The translations under genes and the position numbers were made by a program. The notes under the pieces are model-generated. The model was not told where the DNA came from and did not search any database. It saw only the letters and a program-made list of their open reading frames with translations. From positions 1 through 64,000 of the forward strand of contig QWII01000046.1 of the NCBI GenBank assembly GCA_021405325.1: DNA of 64,000 bases, given 5' to 3'. The stretch comes from Caldilinea sp. CFX5 (GTDB lineage: Bacteria > Chloroflexota > Anaerolineae > Caldilineales > Caldilineaceae). How positions within the stretch are numbered: the first letter of the stretch is position 1; each line of letters begins with the position of its first letter. This document shows positions 7,840 to 16,420 of this stretch, piece after piece.

Positions 7840-10800
7840 TCGGCGCCGCGCTGATCAACGCCTGTAACTGCTGGTCGGCGCGTTGTCGGGTGGCATGGCT
7901 GGCGCTCGGCGCCTGCGCCACAAGGTTCAGTTGTTCAACAGCCCAGGTGATCTGGCCGGTTGCCGCGGCGACGGCCGCCAGCCCGGTGGTTGCGTCCCAC
8001 TTTTCCCAAGCGGCGACCCCATGTGCCGCCAAGGTCTGCCGGAAATAGTCGCCGGCGGTCGTGAACGCCTGCTCGGCCAGCGCGACCCAGCCCAACCCTA
8101 GCAGCGCACCGGCCACATAGTTGGAATGGGCGGTTTCCAGCCGGGCAAAGGTAGTAATGGCTTCGTCAAACCACGCTTTGGCCGCCGCCGGTTGACCCAG
8201 CGCCAGGGCCAGCCAGCCCGCTTCGGTTAGCGCTTCCATGAGCAGCCGATGATTGCCCGATTGGCGGCCCAGCGCCAGACTCGCCTGGGTATGTTCCGCT
8301 GCCACGGCATAGGCCCCTTGCGCCCGTTCCAGCCGGGCCAGCGCGACCAGGGCATGCGCATGGGTGATCGCATCGCCGCCGGCCTGGCTGAGCTGGCGCG
8401 CTTCCTGGACGCAGCGGACAGCCTGTTCCTGTTCACCGACCGTCTGTAGGATCATGACCAGGGTGACTAGATTGAGGGCTTTGTAGCGTTGTTCACCCAT
8501 CCTATCACGCAGGGCAAGCGCCTGTTGCACTTGCTGCTGCGCTTCCCCATAGTCGCCCAATTGCCAGGCGATCAGGCCGAGCAAGGTATAAGCATGCGCC
8601 TGGAAAAAGTGCGCCTCGACCGTCTGGTCGTAAAAGAGGGCCGGAAAATCACGCTCTTGGCAGCGCGCCAGCACCGCCGCGGCCCGTTGACGTGCGGCCG
8701 GCAGATCGCCGCTGCCCTGCGTAAGCTGCGCCTGTAACCAGTGTGTCGTCAGATCCAACCACCGGCGGTGACGGCTTTCGGCCACGCCGGCCAGCAGGGT
8801 GAAGATCCGTTCAACGTCGTCGGCGGCGCGTTCCAGGAAGCCCAGGGTGCGATAAAGATGGGCCTGACACCAGCGCAGCCAGCACAAGATCAGCGTGCGA
8901 TTATCCGTGTGCTGGGCCGTGGTCGCTTCCGCCGGGGGGTGGGCGGTCAGTAGGGCCAGCGCAGCATCATAGGTCTGCAAGGCGAAGTGGTACCAGCCCA
9001 GCATCTCGGCGATAAAAAAGAGGCCGATGATCATCTGCCGCGCCGCCTCGACATTGCCTGTCTGCGCCGCCCACTGGAGGCCGGCCAGCAGGTTGCCCAT
9101 CTCGGCCATCACTTCAGGCATGGCTTCCTGTCGGTAGTTCATCCGGCTCAGGGCGTCGGCCAGATAGTCGGCAAAGTAGGCGCCATGCCGGCTGCGCACC
9201 TGGTCGCCCGTTTCGCCGTCAACGGCAAGCGCTTCACTCGCCAACTGCTCTTCCGCTAACTTCTCTTCACAATATTGGCGCACCAACTCGTGCATTTCAT
9301 AACGTTCGTCGGCGCGTAAGCGCAGCCAGGATTTATCGACCAAGGCGGCCAGGTCGGTCAGCGTGGCGCCGGTCACGGCCGCGGCGGCGGCGCGTGTGCA
9401 ACCGCCGCGAAAGACGGCAAATTGGCGGAGGAGGCTGCGTTCGTGCGCGGTGAGCAGGCGCCAGGAATGGTCAAAGACCGCGCTCATACTGCGGTGGCGC
9501 GCCGGCATATCGCGCAGCGATGTGGTCAGGAAGGCCAGACTGTGCGCCATTTCGCGCGCAATGACCGGCAGCGGCAAGGTGCGCACCCAAGTGGCCGCCA
9601 ACTCAATGCCCAACGGCATCCCCTCCAACAGATGACAGATCTGCAAGATGGCGGCGGCTTCGGCGGGCGTTGGCTGGAAGGCTGGTTGCAAGCGGCGGAT
9701 GCAGTGCAAGAACAAGCGCGGCGCCGCATAGCGCGCCAGGTCGGCGACCGGGATGGCCGGCGCCGGCGGCGGTGGCGTGGGGTCGGCGACCGTCGGCGGC
9801 AACGCCAATCCTTCCAGCGGGACCAGCCACTCCTCACGCAGGTTGAGCCGCGCCCGTGACGTGACTAATAATTTCAGCAGCGGCGCGCCCTGTAGCAACT
9901 CGACCAGCAAGTCCGTCCCTTCCAGCAGATGCTCAAAATTATCCAGGACGAGCAGCAAGCGCCGTTGTTGCAGATCAGCCAGCAATTGGCGCCGCGGCTC
10001 CACCGTGCCATTACGCGTACCCGTGAGCGCGGCGAGAATGGCGCTAGGGAGCTGGTCAGCGGTTGCCACGGCGGCCAACTCGACAAAGCAGACGCCGTGG
10101 GAAAAGGCCGCGGCGGCGGCGGTGGCGGCTTGGAGCGCCAGCCGTGTTTTGCCGATGCCGCCGGGGCCGACAATGGTCAACAACCGACAGGCCGGGTCAG
10201 CCAGCCGGTCGGCCACCAGCGCCAATTCCGCTTCCCGCCCGATGAAAGGGGTTGGCGGCGCCGGCGGCAGGCGGGGCGGTGGGGCCACCACTGGCGGTGG
10301 TCTGGCCGGCGAGGTTGGCGGCGCGGCCAGTGGCTGCCCATCCTGACCATAGACTACGCCCAGATCGTGGCTGCCGGCGCGGATGCGCGCGACCAGCGTC
10401 TGTAGCGCGGCCTGTGGTTCAACCGCCAGTTCTTGCTCAAGTAGATCGCGGCAGAGGTCGTAGTGGTGCAAGGCGGCGGCGCGCTGGCCGCTGTGGGCCA
10501 AGAGCCAGATCAGTTGCCGATGCACATCTTCATTTAAGGCGTCCAACGTCAACTGCCGCTGCGTCCAGGTCACGGCTTGGGCAAAGTCCCCCTGTTGCAC
10601 AGCCTGGTTCACCAGGGTGGCGAGCGCCTGTCCGGCCAGATAGTCGATCCGTTCGCGCTGGACAGTCAGCCATAGCTCAAAGTCCGGGCTGTGGTCCAGG
10701 CTGAAGCCCTCCAAAAAATGACTCCGGTAGAGCGCCAGCGCGGCTTGCTGCGCAGCCGGGGTCGGGTCATTGGCCAGCAGGGCATGGAAACGATCAAGGT

Positions 10801-11113
10801 CAATCACCGTGTTGCTGGCGCCGTTGAATTGGAGCGTCGTCGGGGTGATGAGCAGAAAGGGCGGGGTGGCGCGCGGGTCGCCAATGGCTTTGCGCAGATT
10901 GGCCAGCGCATGGCGCAGATTGGCCGCACCCACGCCGCTGGGTTGCTCCGGCCAAAATAACTCCACCAGCGTTTCGCGGCGGTGGGGGCGCGCCTTTTCC
11001 ACGGCCAGGTAAATGAGCAACGCACGCACCCGCGCCGACTCAAAGCCGGTGATCGGTGCGCCGTCGAGCAGCGCTTGAAAGGGTCCTAACAACAAGAGGG
11101 AAAGCTGCGCCAT
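7832..11113 (-). CDS. SARP/BTAD transcriptional regulator with NB-ARC ATPase and TPR (SARP 1)
   Basis: This 1093-residue protein follows the AfsR/LuxR-like plan. It has an N-terminal winged-helix and BTAD region (about 1-240), a Pro/Ala-rich linker (about 250-285), an NB-ARC ATPase with Walker A GPGGIGKT near 314 and Walker B LLLVLDNFEH near 390, then a helical region and TPR-like repeats (about 620-1090). Such proteins bind DNA as ATP-controlled transcription switches, with TPRs sensing a partner. Its end overlaps the convergent MttB-family gene by 8 bases. The promoter at 11314-11342 suits it. A small divergent gene at 11510 mirrors the arrangement next to SARP 2. Confidence 0.9.
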   Translation of the reverse strand: MAQLSLLLLGPFQALLDGAPITGFESARVRALLIYLAVEKARPHRRETLVELFWPEQPSGVGAANLRHALANLRKAIGDPRATPPFLLITPTTLQFNGASNTVIDLDRFHALLANDPTPAAQQAALALYRSHFLEGFSLDHSPDFELWLTVQRERIDYLAGQALATLVNQAVQQGDFAQAVTWTQRQLTLDALNEDVHRQLIWLLAHSGQRAAALHHYDLCRDLLEQELAVEPQAALQTLVARIRAGSHDLGVVYGQDGQPLAAPPTSPARPPPVVAPPPRLPPAPPTPFIGREAELALVADRLADPACRLLTIVGPGGIGKTRLALQAATAAAAAFSHGVCFVELAAVATADQLPSAILAALTGTRNGTVEPRRQLLADLQQRRLLLVLDNFEHLLEGTDLLVELLQGAPLLKLLVTSRARLNLREEWLVPLEGLALPPTVADPTPPPPAPAIPVADLARYAAPRLFLHCIRRLQPAFQPTPAEAAAILQICHLLEGMPLGIELAATWVRTLPLPVIAREMAHSLAFLTTSLRDMPARHRSMSAVFDHSWRLLTAHERSLLRQFAVFRGGCTRAAAAAVTGATLTDLAALVDKSWLRLRADERYEMHELVRQYCEEKLAEEQLASEALAVDGETGDQVRSRHGAYFADYLADALSRMNYRQEAMPEVMAEMGNLLAGLQWAAQTGNVEAARQMIIGLFFIAEMLGWYHFALQTYDAALALLTAHPPAEATTAQHTDNRTLILCWLRWCQAHLYRTLGFLERAADDVERIFTLLAGVAESRHRRWLDLTTHWLQAQLTQGSGDLPAARQRAAAVLARCQERDFPALFYDQTVEAHFFQAHAYTLLGLIAWQLGDYGEAQQQVQQALALRDRMGEQRYKALNLVTLVMILQTVGEQEQAVRCVQEARQLSQAGGDAITHAHALVALARLERAQGAYAVAAEHTQASLALGRQSGNHRLLMEALTEAGWLALALGQPAAAKAWFDEAITTFARLETAHSNYVAGALLGLGWVALAEQAFTTAGDYFRQTLAAHGVAAWEKWDATTGLAAVAAATGQITWAVEQLNLVAQAPSASHATRQRADQQLQALISAAPIR

Positions 11114-11313
11114 ACGCTTTTATCTCGAATCGTTGCCGTCAGTTGAACCGTTACTTGTCAGCTAACCTGGGCAAGCCGACGCCAAAAAAGTTAACACAGA
11201 TAGGAAGAAGCACAGATATTTTTAAAGCAGTGTCGGGAACCCGCTGGACGCCTATCTATGTATCCTAAAATCAGAAGCAAATTTACATCCCAATGAACCT
11301 CCTTGCTGTGTCT

Positions 11314-11342
11314 ATTATACGCCCGCTGCACTACTTTTGCAA
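11314..11342 (-). promoter_or_regulatory. sigma70-type promoter for SARP 1
   Basis: On the minus strand TTGCAA (11337-11342) and TATAAT (11314-11319) are separated by exactly 17 bases, about 200 bases before the SARP 1 start. The match is good. The rest of 11114-11509 has only the octamer repeat noted separately. Confidence 0.6.
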
Positions 11343-11392
11343 TCGCCCCTTTCCCCTTCCCCTCACCACTTTGTCATCCTTCCAGGACAAGC

Positions 11393-11432
11393 CTTGTCAT
11401 CTTGTCACCTTGTCACCTTGTCACCTTGCCCC
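11393..11432. repeat. 8-bp tandem repeat, about 4.5 copies
   Basis: The octamer CTTGTCAC is repeated in tandem (first copy CTTGTCAT, last copy decayed to CTTGCCCC) between the SARP 1 promoter and the small divergent gene. Its length could vary between strains. Confidence 0.75.
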
Positions 11433-11509
11433 CTCACGCTCCCCTCGCGTTCTCCCCGCGCTTTCCTCGCGCCGCTCTGGTATCCTGGAAGAGAAAGGAG
11501 CGCGTGAGC

Positions 11510-11740
11510 ATGAGTACGGACCGTTTTCATCAAGCTTATCTGGTGCGTTTATGGGCCGTCCATCACAACGAAGAACTGTTATGGCGGGCTGCGCTTGAGA
11601 ATATCCACACCGGTGAGCGCCGTGCCTTCGCCGATCTCCCCAGCTTGTACCGTTTCCTGGAGGCGGCCACGGCTGCCCTTGCAACCACAGCCCACGACGA
11701 AAGCGGAACAAGTGCAGCGCAGCACAGCGAGGGTTTGTGA
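11510..11740 (+). CDS. small protein, 76 aa, paired with SARP 1
   Basis: ATG 11510 follows AAAGGAG with suitable spacing. The product is a small soluble protein of unknown function. It shares a pattern with the 75-residue product at 21666: YL-RLW near residue 10, then WRA-LE, GER--F, L--L--FL. Both genes lie divergent to, and a few hundred bases from, a SARP regulator. This suggests a common family tied to these regulators, perhaps a partner or a target. No domain name is recognised. The first 30 residues and the FL-helix are conserved, while the Ala/Ser/His-rich tail is not. Confidence 0.65.
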   Translation: MSTDRFHQAYLVRLWAVHHNEELLWRAALENIHTGERRAFADLPSLYRFLEAATAALATTAHDESGTSAAQHSEGL

Positions 11741-11780
11741 ACAAGCACAGATCGAATGCCAATGAAAAGGAGAATGAACT

Positions 11781-13001
11781 ATGTTACCTATCAATCGTTT
11801 GTTAACCATTTTACTGCTGGTGGCGCTGATCTTCAGCGCGTGCCAGCCGATCCAGCCGATCATCGAACAGGAGTCGGCCGCGCAGGTGCTGGTAGCCAAA
11901 CTAGACGCCGCCACTGTGGCCAAGATCGAGGCGCTGGTTGAAAAGATCATGCAGGAGAACCAGGTCCCGGGCTTTGCCCTTGGCATCATCAAGGATGGAC
12001 AGGTCGTCTATGCTAAGGGATTCGGGGTCGCCGACGTAGAGACTCGCCAGCCTGTCACACCGCAGTCTGTGTTTCTCATGTATTCCCTGGCGAAGTCCTT
12101 GACCGCGCCGGCGGTTCTGCAGTTGGTCGCAGCGGGCAAGATCGATCTCGATGCACCTGTCGTTCAGTATTTGCCCTACTTCCGCCTCGATGATCCACGG
12201 TCAGACGCCATCACGGTGCGCCAACTGATGAATCACATGAGCGGTCTGTCCGCCGATTATGAGTGGCACTTTGAAAACCTGCCTCGCTTTTGGGATGAAG
12301 TCAAGAACAACGGCGACGATGCAAGCACGTTAGAACGTCATCTACGCCGGCTGGCCAGCGAGAAGCTGCTCTATGCACCAGGCGAGACGTTCTCCTACGC
12401 CAACGACGGCTATAACCTGCTTGGCGCCATCATCGCCCAGGTGTCGGGCCAACCATACGAGGTCTATATGCGCGACCATCTGCTCCAGCCTTTCGGCATG
12501 AAGAATAGCACCTTTCTGCTACAGGAGACAGACCCCGCCTTGCTGGCGGCCGCGCATCTACGGGATGAGAGCGGACAGATCGTGAAAAGCACACAATTCC
12601 CCTATGCGCGCTGGGGCGCGCCATCCGGCACACTTTTCTCAAACTTAGACGACATGCTGCGCTGGGCGCAAATCAACCTCAACCGGGGCCGGCTAGACAA
12701 TGTGCGTATCGTCAGCGAAGCAAGTTATGACCTGATGGCGGAGCAGTATGTAGAAGTGGGCTGGGGCGACACCATCCAATATTACGGCTACGGTTGGTTC
12801 AAGGGCGATCTCGGCGAACACTATGTCATCAACAATGCCGGCGCCGGCTTTGGCTTTCGAAGCTACATGGGCTATGCGCCGGATGACGGCGTGGCAGTGG
12901 TGGTCATGGGCAATTATACGACCGACTCTGCCACTGAGCCCTTCTATACCTTGGACAGTGGCGTGGCCGTTATGAAGATGTTGCTCGGCATTGAGGAGTG
13001 A
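11781..13001 (+). CDS. beta-lactamase family serine hydrolase, lipoprotein
   Basis: The 406-residue product begins with a lipoprotein signal peptide (MLPINRLLTILLLVALIFSAC, Cys at about 21) and continues with a class C beta-lactamase/D-aminopeptidase-like domain. The SxxK motif is SLAK near 102 and the YxN motif is SYAND near 205. It would be a membrane-anchored extracytoplasmic esterase, peptidase or penicillin-binding-type enzyme. The substrate is unknown. The ribosome site AAAGGAGAATGAACT directly before ATG 11781 is the same as in the next genes. It opens an array of four lipoprotein hydrolases that share this leader and signal sequence but not their catalytic domains. Confidence 0.88.
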   Translation: MLPINRLLTILLLVALIFSACQPIQPIIEQESAAQVLVAKLDAATVAKIEALVEKIMQENQVPGFALGIIKDGQVVYAKGFGVADVETRQPVTPQSVFLMYSLAKSLTAPAVLQLVAAGKIDLDAPVVQYLPYFRLDDPRSDAITVRQLMNHMSGLSADYEWHFENLPRFWDEVKNNGDDASTLERHLRRLASEKLLYAPGETFSYANDGYNLLGAIIAQVSGQPYEVYMRDHLLQPFGMKNSTFLLQETDPALLAAAHLRDESGQIVKSTQFPYARWGAPSGTLFSNLDDMLRWAQINLNRGRLDNVRIVSEASYDLMAEQYVEVGWGDTIQYYGYGWFKGDLGEHYVINNAGAGFGFRSYMGYAPDDGVAVVVMGNYTTDSATEPFYTLDSGVAVMKMLLGIEE

Positions 13002-13077
13002 AGATCTGATGCATGAATCGTGAATGTCCTGCCCTTTTTATCTACACGGAGGAGAGCAGTATCTTAGGTAGCGCGCA

Positions 13078-13112
13078 TTCTCGGTCAACGACGACCGAAA
13101 GGAGAATGAACT
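13078..13112 (+). promoter_or_regulatory. shared leader hairpin and ribosome site, copy 1
   Basis: TCGGTC and GACCGA form a small stem with loop AACGAC, followed at once by AAAGGAGAATGAACT and the ATG. Nearly the same 35 bases precede the genes at 14755 and 16421. Confidence 0.65.
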
Positions 13113-14669
13113 ATGGTACGCATCAATCGTTTGTTTACCCTTGTGATGCTGGCTGCGCTAATCTTCAGCGCCTGCCAGCCGATCCAGGCGCCCACGCCAA
13201 GTACGGCGCCCGCAGCGGCGAAAGGCTACACGCCGCGTTACGAACCGGCGGAGTGTAAATATCCTATCCCGGAGGGCGAGCAGGTGGCGTGCGGCTATCT
13301 CACTGTACCCGAGGATCGCAGTAAGCCCGACGGCCCGACGATCCGCCTGCATGTCGTGAACTTCAAGAGCAAAAGCGCAACCCCCAAACCTGACCCGATC
13401 TTCGTGGTGCATGGCGGGCCAGGGGCCTCCGGTGCCATCATCGCCGCTTTGTGGACATCCGACCCAGTTGGCCCGGCGATGCGCGCCGAGCGCGACAATA
13501 TCTATCTGGAGTACCGGGGCAGTAACTTTTCCGAACCGGCCTTCTATTGTCCAGAGATGGAAGCGGCTGTCGCCGATCTTGTGGGGATGAGCTTTGTCGA
13601 AGAGGTGACATGGAGCGCCACGGCGATTCGCACCTGTCATGATCGTCTGGTGCGCGCAGGGCAGCATCTCGCCGCCTATAACGTGCTGGAAGCGGCTGCC
13701 GATTTCGCCGACCTGCGCACAGCGCTGGGTCTTGACGAAGTGAACCTGTACGGCGTCTCTTACGGCACGTTGGTTGCCATGACCATGATGCGCGACCATC
13801 CACAAGGATTGCGCAGCGTCGTGCTTGATTCGATCATCCCACCAGAGGTCAGCGTGATCAATGAAGGGTTACAGGGCGCTTACAGTGCGTTCACTGCCCT
13901 GTTCCGGGCTTGTGCCAATGACACGACTTGCAACAGCGCTTACCCGAAGCTAGAGTCAACTTTTTACGCGCTGGCGGCCCACCTTCGAGAAAACCCAGTT
14001 GAGACAACGGTAGAAGATGAGGCGGGCCAAAGCTACACGGTGACAATCGACGACGTTCAGTTTGTCAACTACGTATGGAATGGTCTCTGGAGCCATAACA
14101 TTGCCGCCATGCCAGCAGACATCTACAACGCCAGTCTGGGCAACTATCGACCCATTGCCCAGGCTTGGCTCAGTTATGTAGGCGGTCGGCATGGTGAAAG
14201 CAAGCCCGGTTCCTGGGCAAATGCGCAGGGCTTATGGTATGGCATGCAATGTCTCCATGATGGTAGCATTGCAAGTATTGAAAAGACCACAGCCATCTAT
14301 CACAAAATCGGCGGCAATCCTTCGGTGCTGGATTTTATCGTCGCCACCTGGATCACAGATACAGTCGCGGCCTGCGCCTATTGGGATGCCAAACCACCAG
14401 AGCCAAATCCGGCACTGGCGCCATTTACCAGCACGATTCCCACGCTGCTGGTTGTGGGTAGTTTTGACCCGAATACGCCGCCCTATCTCAGCCAACCGTA
14501 TATTGACCGTTTCAACAACGGCCACTACTTCGAACTGCCGGTGGGTCATGTTTCGCTTTTCTCGTCCTGCGGGTCGAGTCTGTTCCCTGCCTTCATTGCC
14601 GACCCAACCCAAGCGCCTGTCGCCAGTTGTATCGATGAGATGAAGATTGCATGGGTGCTGCCGGAGTAG
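13113..14669 (+). CDS. S33-type alpha/beta hydrolase (tripeptidyl aminopeptidase-like) lipoprotein
   Basis: The 518-residue product has a lipoprotein signal peptide (lipobox FSAC near 20), then an alpha/beta hydrolase domain of the TAP/SCO7095 type. The HGGPGAS oxyanion motif is near 98 and the nucleophile GVSYGT near 213-218. A C-terminal TAP-like segment carries the Asp in GSFDPN near 450 and the His in GHVSLF near 478. Such enzymes remove peptides or act as proline-type aminopeptidases; here it would be anchored outside the membrane. It is a close paralogue of the next gene, which is over 60 percent similar by eye. Paired Cys residues in the lid and at the C-terminus suit an oxidising location. 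Confidence 0.88.
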   Translation: MVRINRLFTLVMLAALIFSACQPIQAPTPSTAPAAAKGYTPRYEPAECKYPIPEGEQVACGYLTVPEDRSKPDGPTIRLHVVNFKSKSATPKPDPIFVVHGGPGASGAIIAALWTSDPVGPAMRAERDNIYLEYRGSNFSEPAFYCPEMEAAVADLVGMSFVEEVTWSATAIRTCHDRLVRAGQHLAAYNVLEAAADFADLRTALGLDEVNLYGVSYGTLVAMTMMRDHPQGLRSVVLDSIIPPEVSVINEGLQGAYSAFTALFRACANDTTCNSAYPKLESTFYALAAHLRENPVETTVEDEAGQSYTVTIDDVQFVNYVWNGLWSHNIAAMPADIYNASLGNYRPIAQAWLSYVGGRHGESKPGSWANAQGLWYGMQCLHDGSIASIEKTTAIYHKIGGNPSVLDFIVATWITDTVAACAYWDAKPPEPNPALAPFTSTIPTLLVVGSFDPNTPPYLSQPYIDRFNNGHYFELPVGHVSLFSSCGSSLFPAFIADPTQAPVASCIDEMKIAWVLPE

Positions 14670-14680
14670 AGGAAAGACCT

Positions 14681-14715
14681 ACTCAGTGATGAGAGACCTT
14701 CCCTCATCACTGAGT
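14681..14715. terminator. hairpin between the two S33 genes
   Basis: ACTCAGTGATGAG (14681-14693) pairs with CTCATCACTGAGT (14703-14715). There is no T run, so this may be attenuation, transcript-end protection or a weak terminator. Confidence 0.45.
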
Positions 14716-14719
14716 CCTG

Positions 14720-14754
14720 GTTTTCGGTCAACGATGACTGAAAGGAGAATAACT
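14720..14754 (+). promoter_or_regulatory. shared leader hairpin and ribosome site, copy 2
   Basis: TTTTCGGTCAACGATGACTG followed by AAAGGAGAATAACT before ATG 14755. It differs from copies 1 and 3 at a few positions, and the stem is weaker. Confidence 0.55.
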
Positions 14755-16314
14755 ATGTATCGCTTTAATCGTTTGTTAACTATTTTTGTGCTGGCTGCGC
14801 TAATCTTCAGCGCCTGCCAGCCGATTCAGGCGCCCGCGCCCAGTGCGCCGCCCGCTGAGGCTAAGGGCTATACACCACGATATGAGTCGGCGGCGTGTAA
14901 GTATCCTATCCCAGAAGGCGACAAGGTGGAGTGCGGCTATCTCACCGTGCCGGAGGATCGCAGTAAGCCCGACGGCCCGATGATCCGCCTGTATGTGGTC
15001 AACTTCAAGAGCAAGAGCGACAATCCCAAACCTGATCCGCTCTTTGTCGTGCATGGCGGACCGGCGGCCAGTAGCGACATCATTGTCTGGCTGTGGACTT
15101 CCGATCCGGTCGGTTCCACCTTTCGTGCCGAACGCGACAACATCTATTTGGAGTATCGCGGCAGTAACTTCTCGGAACCGGCGTTCTATTGCCCGGAGAT
15201 GGAAGCAGATGTCGCTGACCTTGCGTCCATGAGCTTCCGCCAGGAAGTCGAGTGGAGCGCAGCCGCTGTTCAGGCTTGCGCCGAACGGTTGAGCAAAGAA
15301 GGTCACAACCTGTCAGCTTACAATCCGTTGGCTGCCGCAGCCGATCTTGCTGACCTGCGCATCGCTTTGGGGTACGACCAGGTGAATGTTTACGGTGTTT
15401 CCTACGGCACCGTCTTGTCCATGCTGCTGCTGCAACATTATCCCGCCGGGTTGCGCAGTGTGATCCTCGATTCCGTGGGGCCACCCGATGTGAACTGGAT
15501 CGATGCCCAGTTGCAGGTTGTCCAGGGTGCATTCGCTACGCTCTTCCAAGCCTGTGCGGCTAACACCGCCTGTAATGCAGCATATCCTGATCTGGAAGGG
15601 GCCTTCTACACAGTGCTAGCCAAGTTGCGCGCGTCCCCGGTCCCCGTCACCATCCAGGACGAGGCCGGCGCAAGTTATGCGGTCATGATCGATGATCAAA
15701 TGTTTGTGAGCTACGTGCGCGAGGGCATGTTCATTGGCGATGGGGCCGCTACTATGCCCGCTGGCATCTATGCGGCGTACAATGGCGACTTTACGCCGGT
15801 GGGTCAGGCCTGGCTTGGCTACCTAAGCGGTCGGCACGGTTCGGCCGGCCCTGGCACGGGCGCCTGGTCCCTGGGTACATATTATACCATGATGTGTACC
15901 CACTACGGCAGTTTCACCGATATGAAACACGCTCGCGCTGTCTACGATGAACTAGGCGGCGATCCCTCGGTGCATGACTGGTCCGTCACCTACATTCTCA
16001 CCGATACGTTGGCGGCCTGTGCCTCCTGGAATGTCACACCACCCGCGCCAAATATCTGGGCGCAGAAGGTGACAAGCGACCGCCCTGTGCTGATGTTGGT
16101 CGGTTCCTTCGACTCTGACTCAGCGCCATTCTTAAGCGAAGCGTATCAAGACGCCTTTGCCAACGGTCATTACTACGCGCTTCCTTACGGCCATGCTTTG
16201 CTCTTCTCACCCTGTGGGTTGGAGATGATGGCGCAATTCCTAGCTGATCCAGCACATGCGCCGGACAGCAGTTGCAAGGATACGATGGCGATGACATGGA
16301 AGCTGCCGGAGTAG
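14755..16314 (+). CDS. S33-type alpha/beta hydrolase lipoprotein, paralogue
   Basis: The 519-residue product is a paralogue of the preceding gene, with the lipobox FSAC near 20-22, HGGPAAS near 99, nucleophile GVSYGT near 213, Asp in GSFDSD near 450 and His in YGHALLF near 480. ATG 14755 is chosen because the shared ribosome site precedes it; the frame is open further up but without signal-peptide character. One oxyanion-side residue differs from its neighbour (Ala-Ala versus Gly-Ala after HGGP), which may change specificity. Expected location is the outer face of the cytoplasmic membrane. Tandem duplication is the simplest origin. Confidence 0.88.
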   Translation: MYRFNRLLTIFVLAALIFSACQPIQAPAPSAPPAEAKGYTPRYESAACKYPIPEGDKVECGYLTVPEDRSKPDGPMIRLYVVNFKSKSDNPKPDPLFVVHGGPAASSDIIVWLWTSDPVGSTFRAERDNIYLEYRGSNFSEPAFYCPEMEADVADLASMSFRQEVEWSAAAVQACAERLSKEGHNLSAYNPLAAAADLADLRIALGYDQVNVYGVSYGTVLSMLLLQHYPAGLRSVILDSVGPPDVNWIDAQLQVVQGAFATLFQACAANTACNAAYPDLEGAFYTVLAKLRASPVPVTIQDEAGASYAVMIDDQMFVSYVREGMFIGDGAATMPAGIYAAYNGDFTPVGQAWLGYLSGRHGSAGPGTGAWSLGTYYTMMCTHYGSFTDMKHARAVYDELGGDPSVHDWSVTYILTDTLAACASWNVTPPAPNIWAQKVTSDRPVLMLVGSFDSDSAPFLSEAYQDAFANGHYYALPYGHALLFSPCGLEMMAQFLADPAHAPDSSCKDTMAMTWKLPE

Positions 16315-16341
16315 AAGAAAAATTGGGTTGAGTAACAACTT

Positions 16342-16385
16342 CCGGTGATCAGCGATAGAGCCGGTTTCTCGTCGCTGATCACCGG
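16342..16385. terminator. hairpin downstream of the second S33 gene
   Basis: CCGGTGATCAGCGA (16342-16355) pairs with TCGCTGATCACCGG (16372-16385). The stem is strong, and no T tract follows. It abuts the next shared leader. Confidence 0.5.
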
Positions 16386-16420
16386 TTCTCGGTCAACGAC
16401 GACCGAAAGGAGAATGATCT
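16386..16420 (+). promoter_or_regulatory. shared leader hairpin and ribosome site, copy 3
   Basis: TTCTCGGTCAACGACGACCG then AAAGGAGAATGATCT before ATG 16421, almost identical to the copy at 13078. Confidence 0.65.
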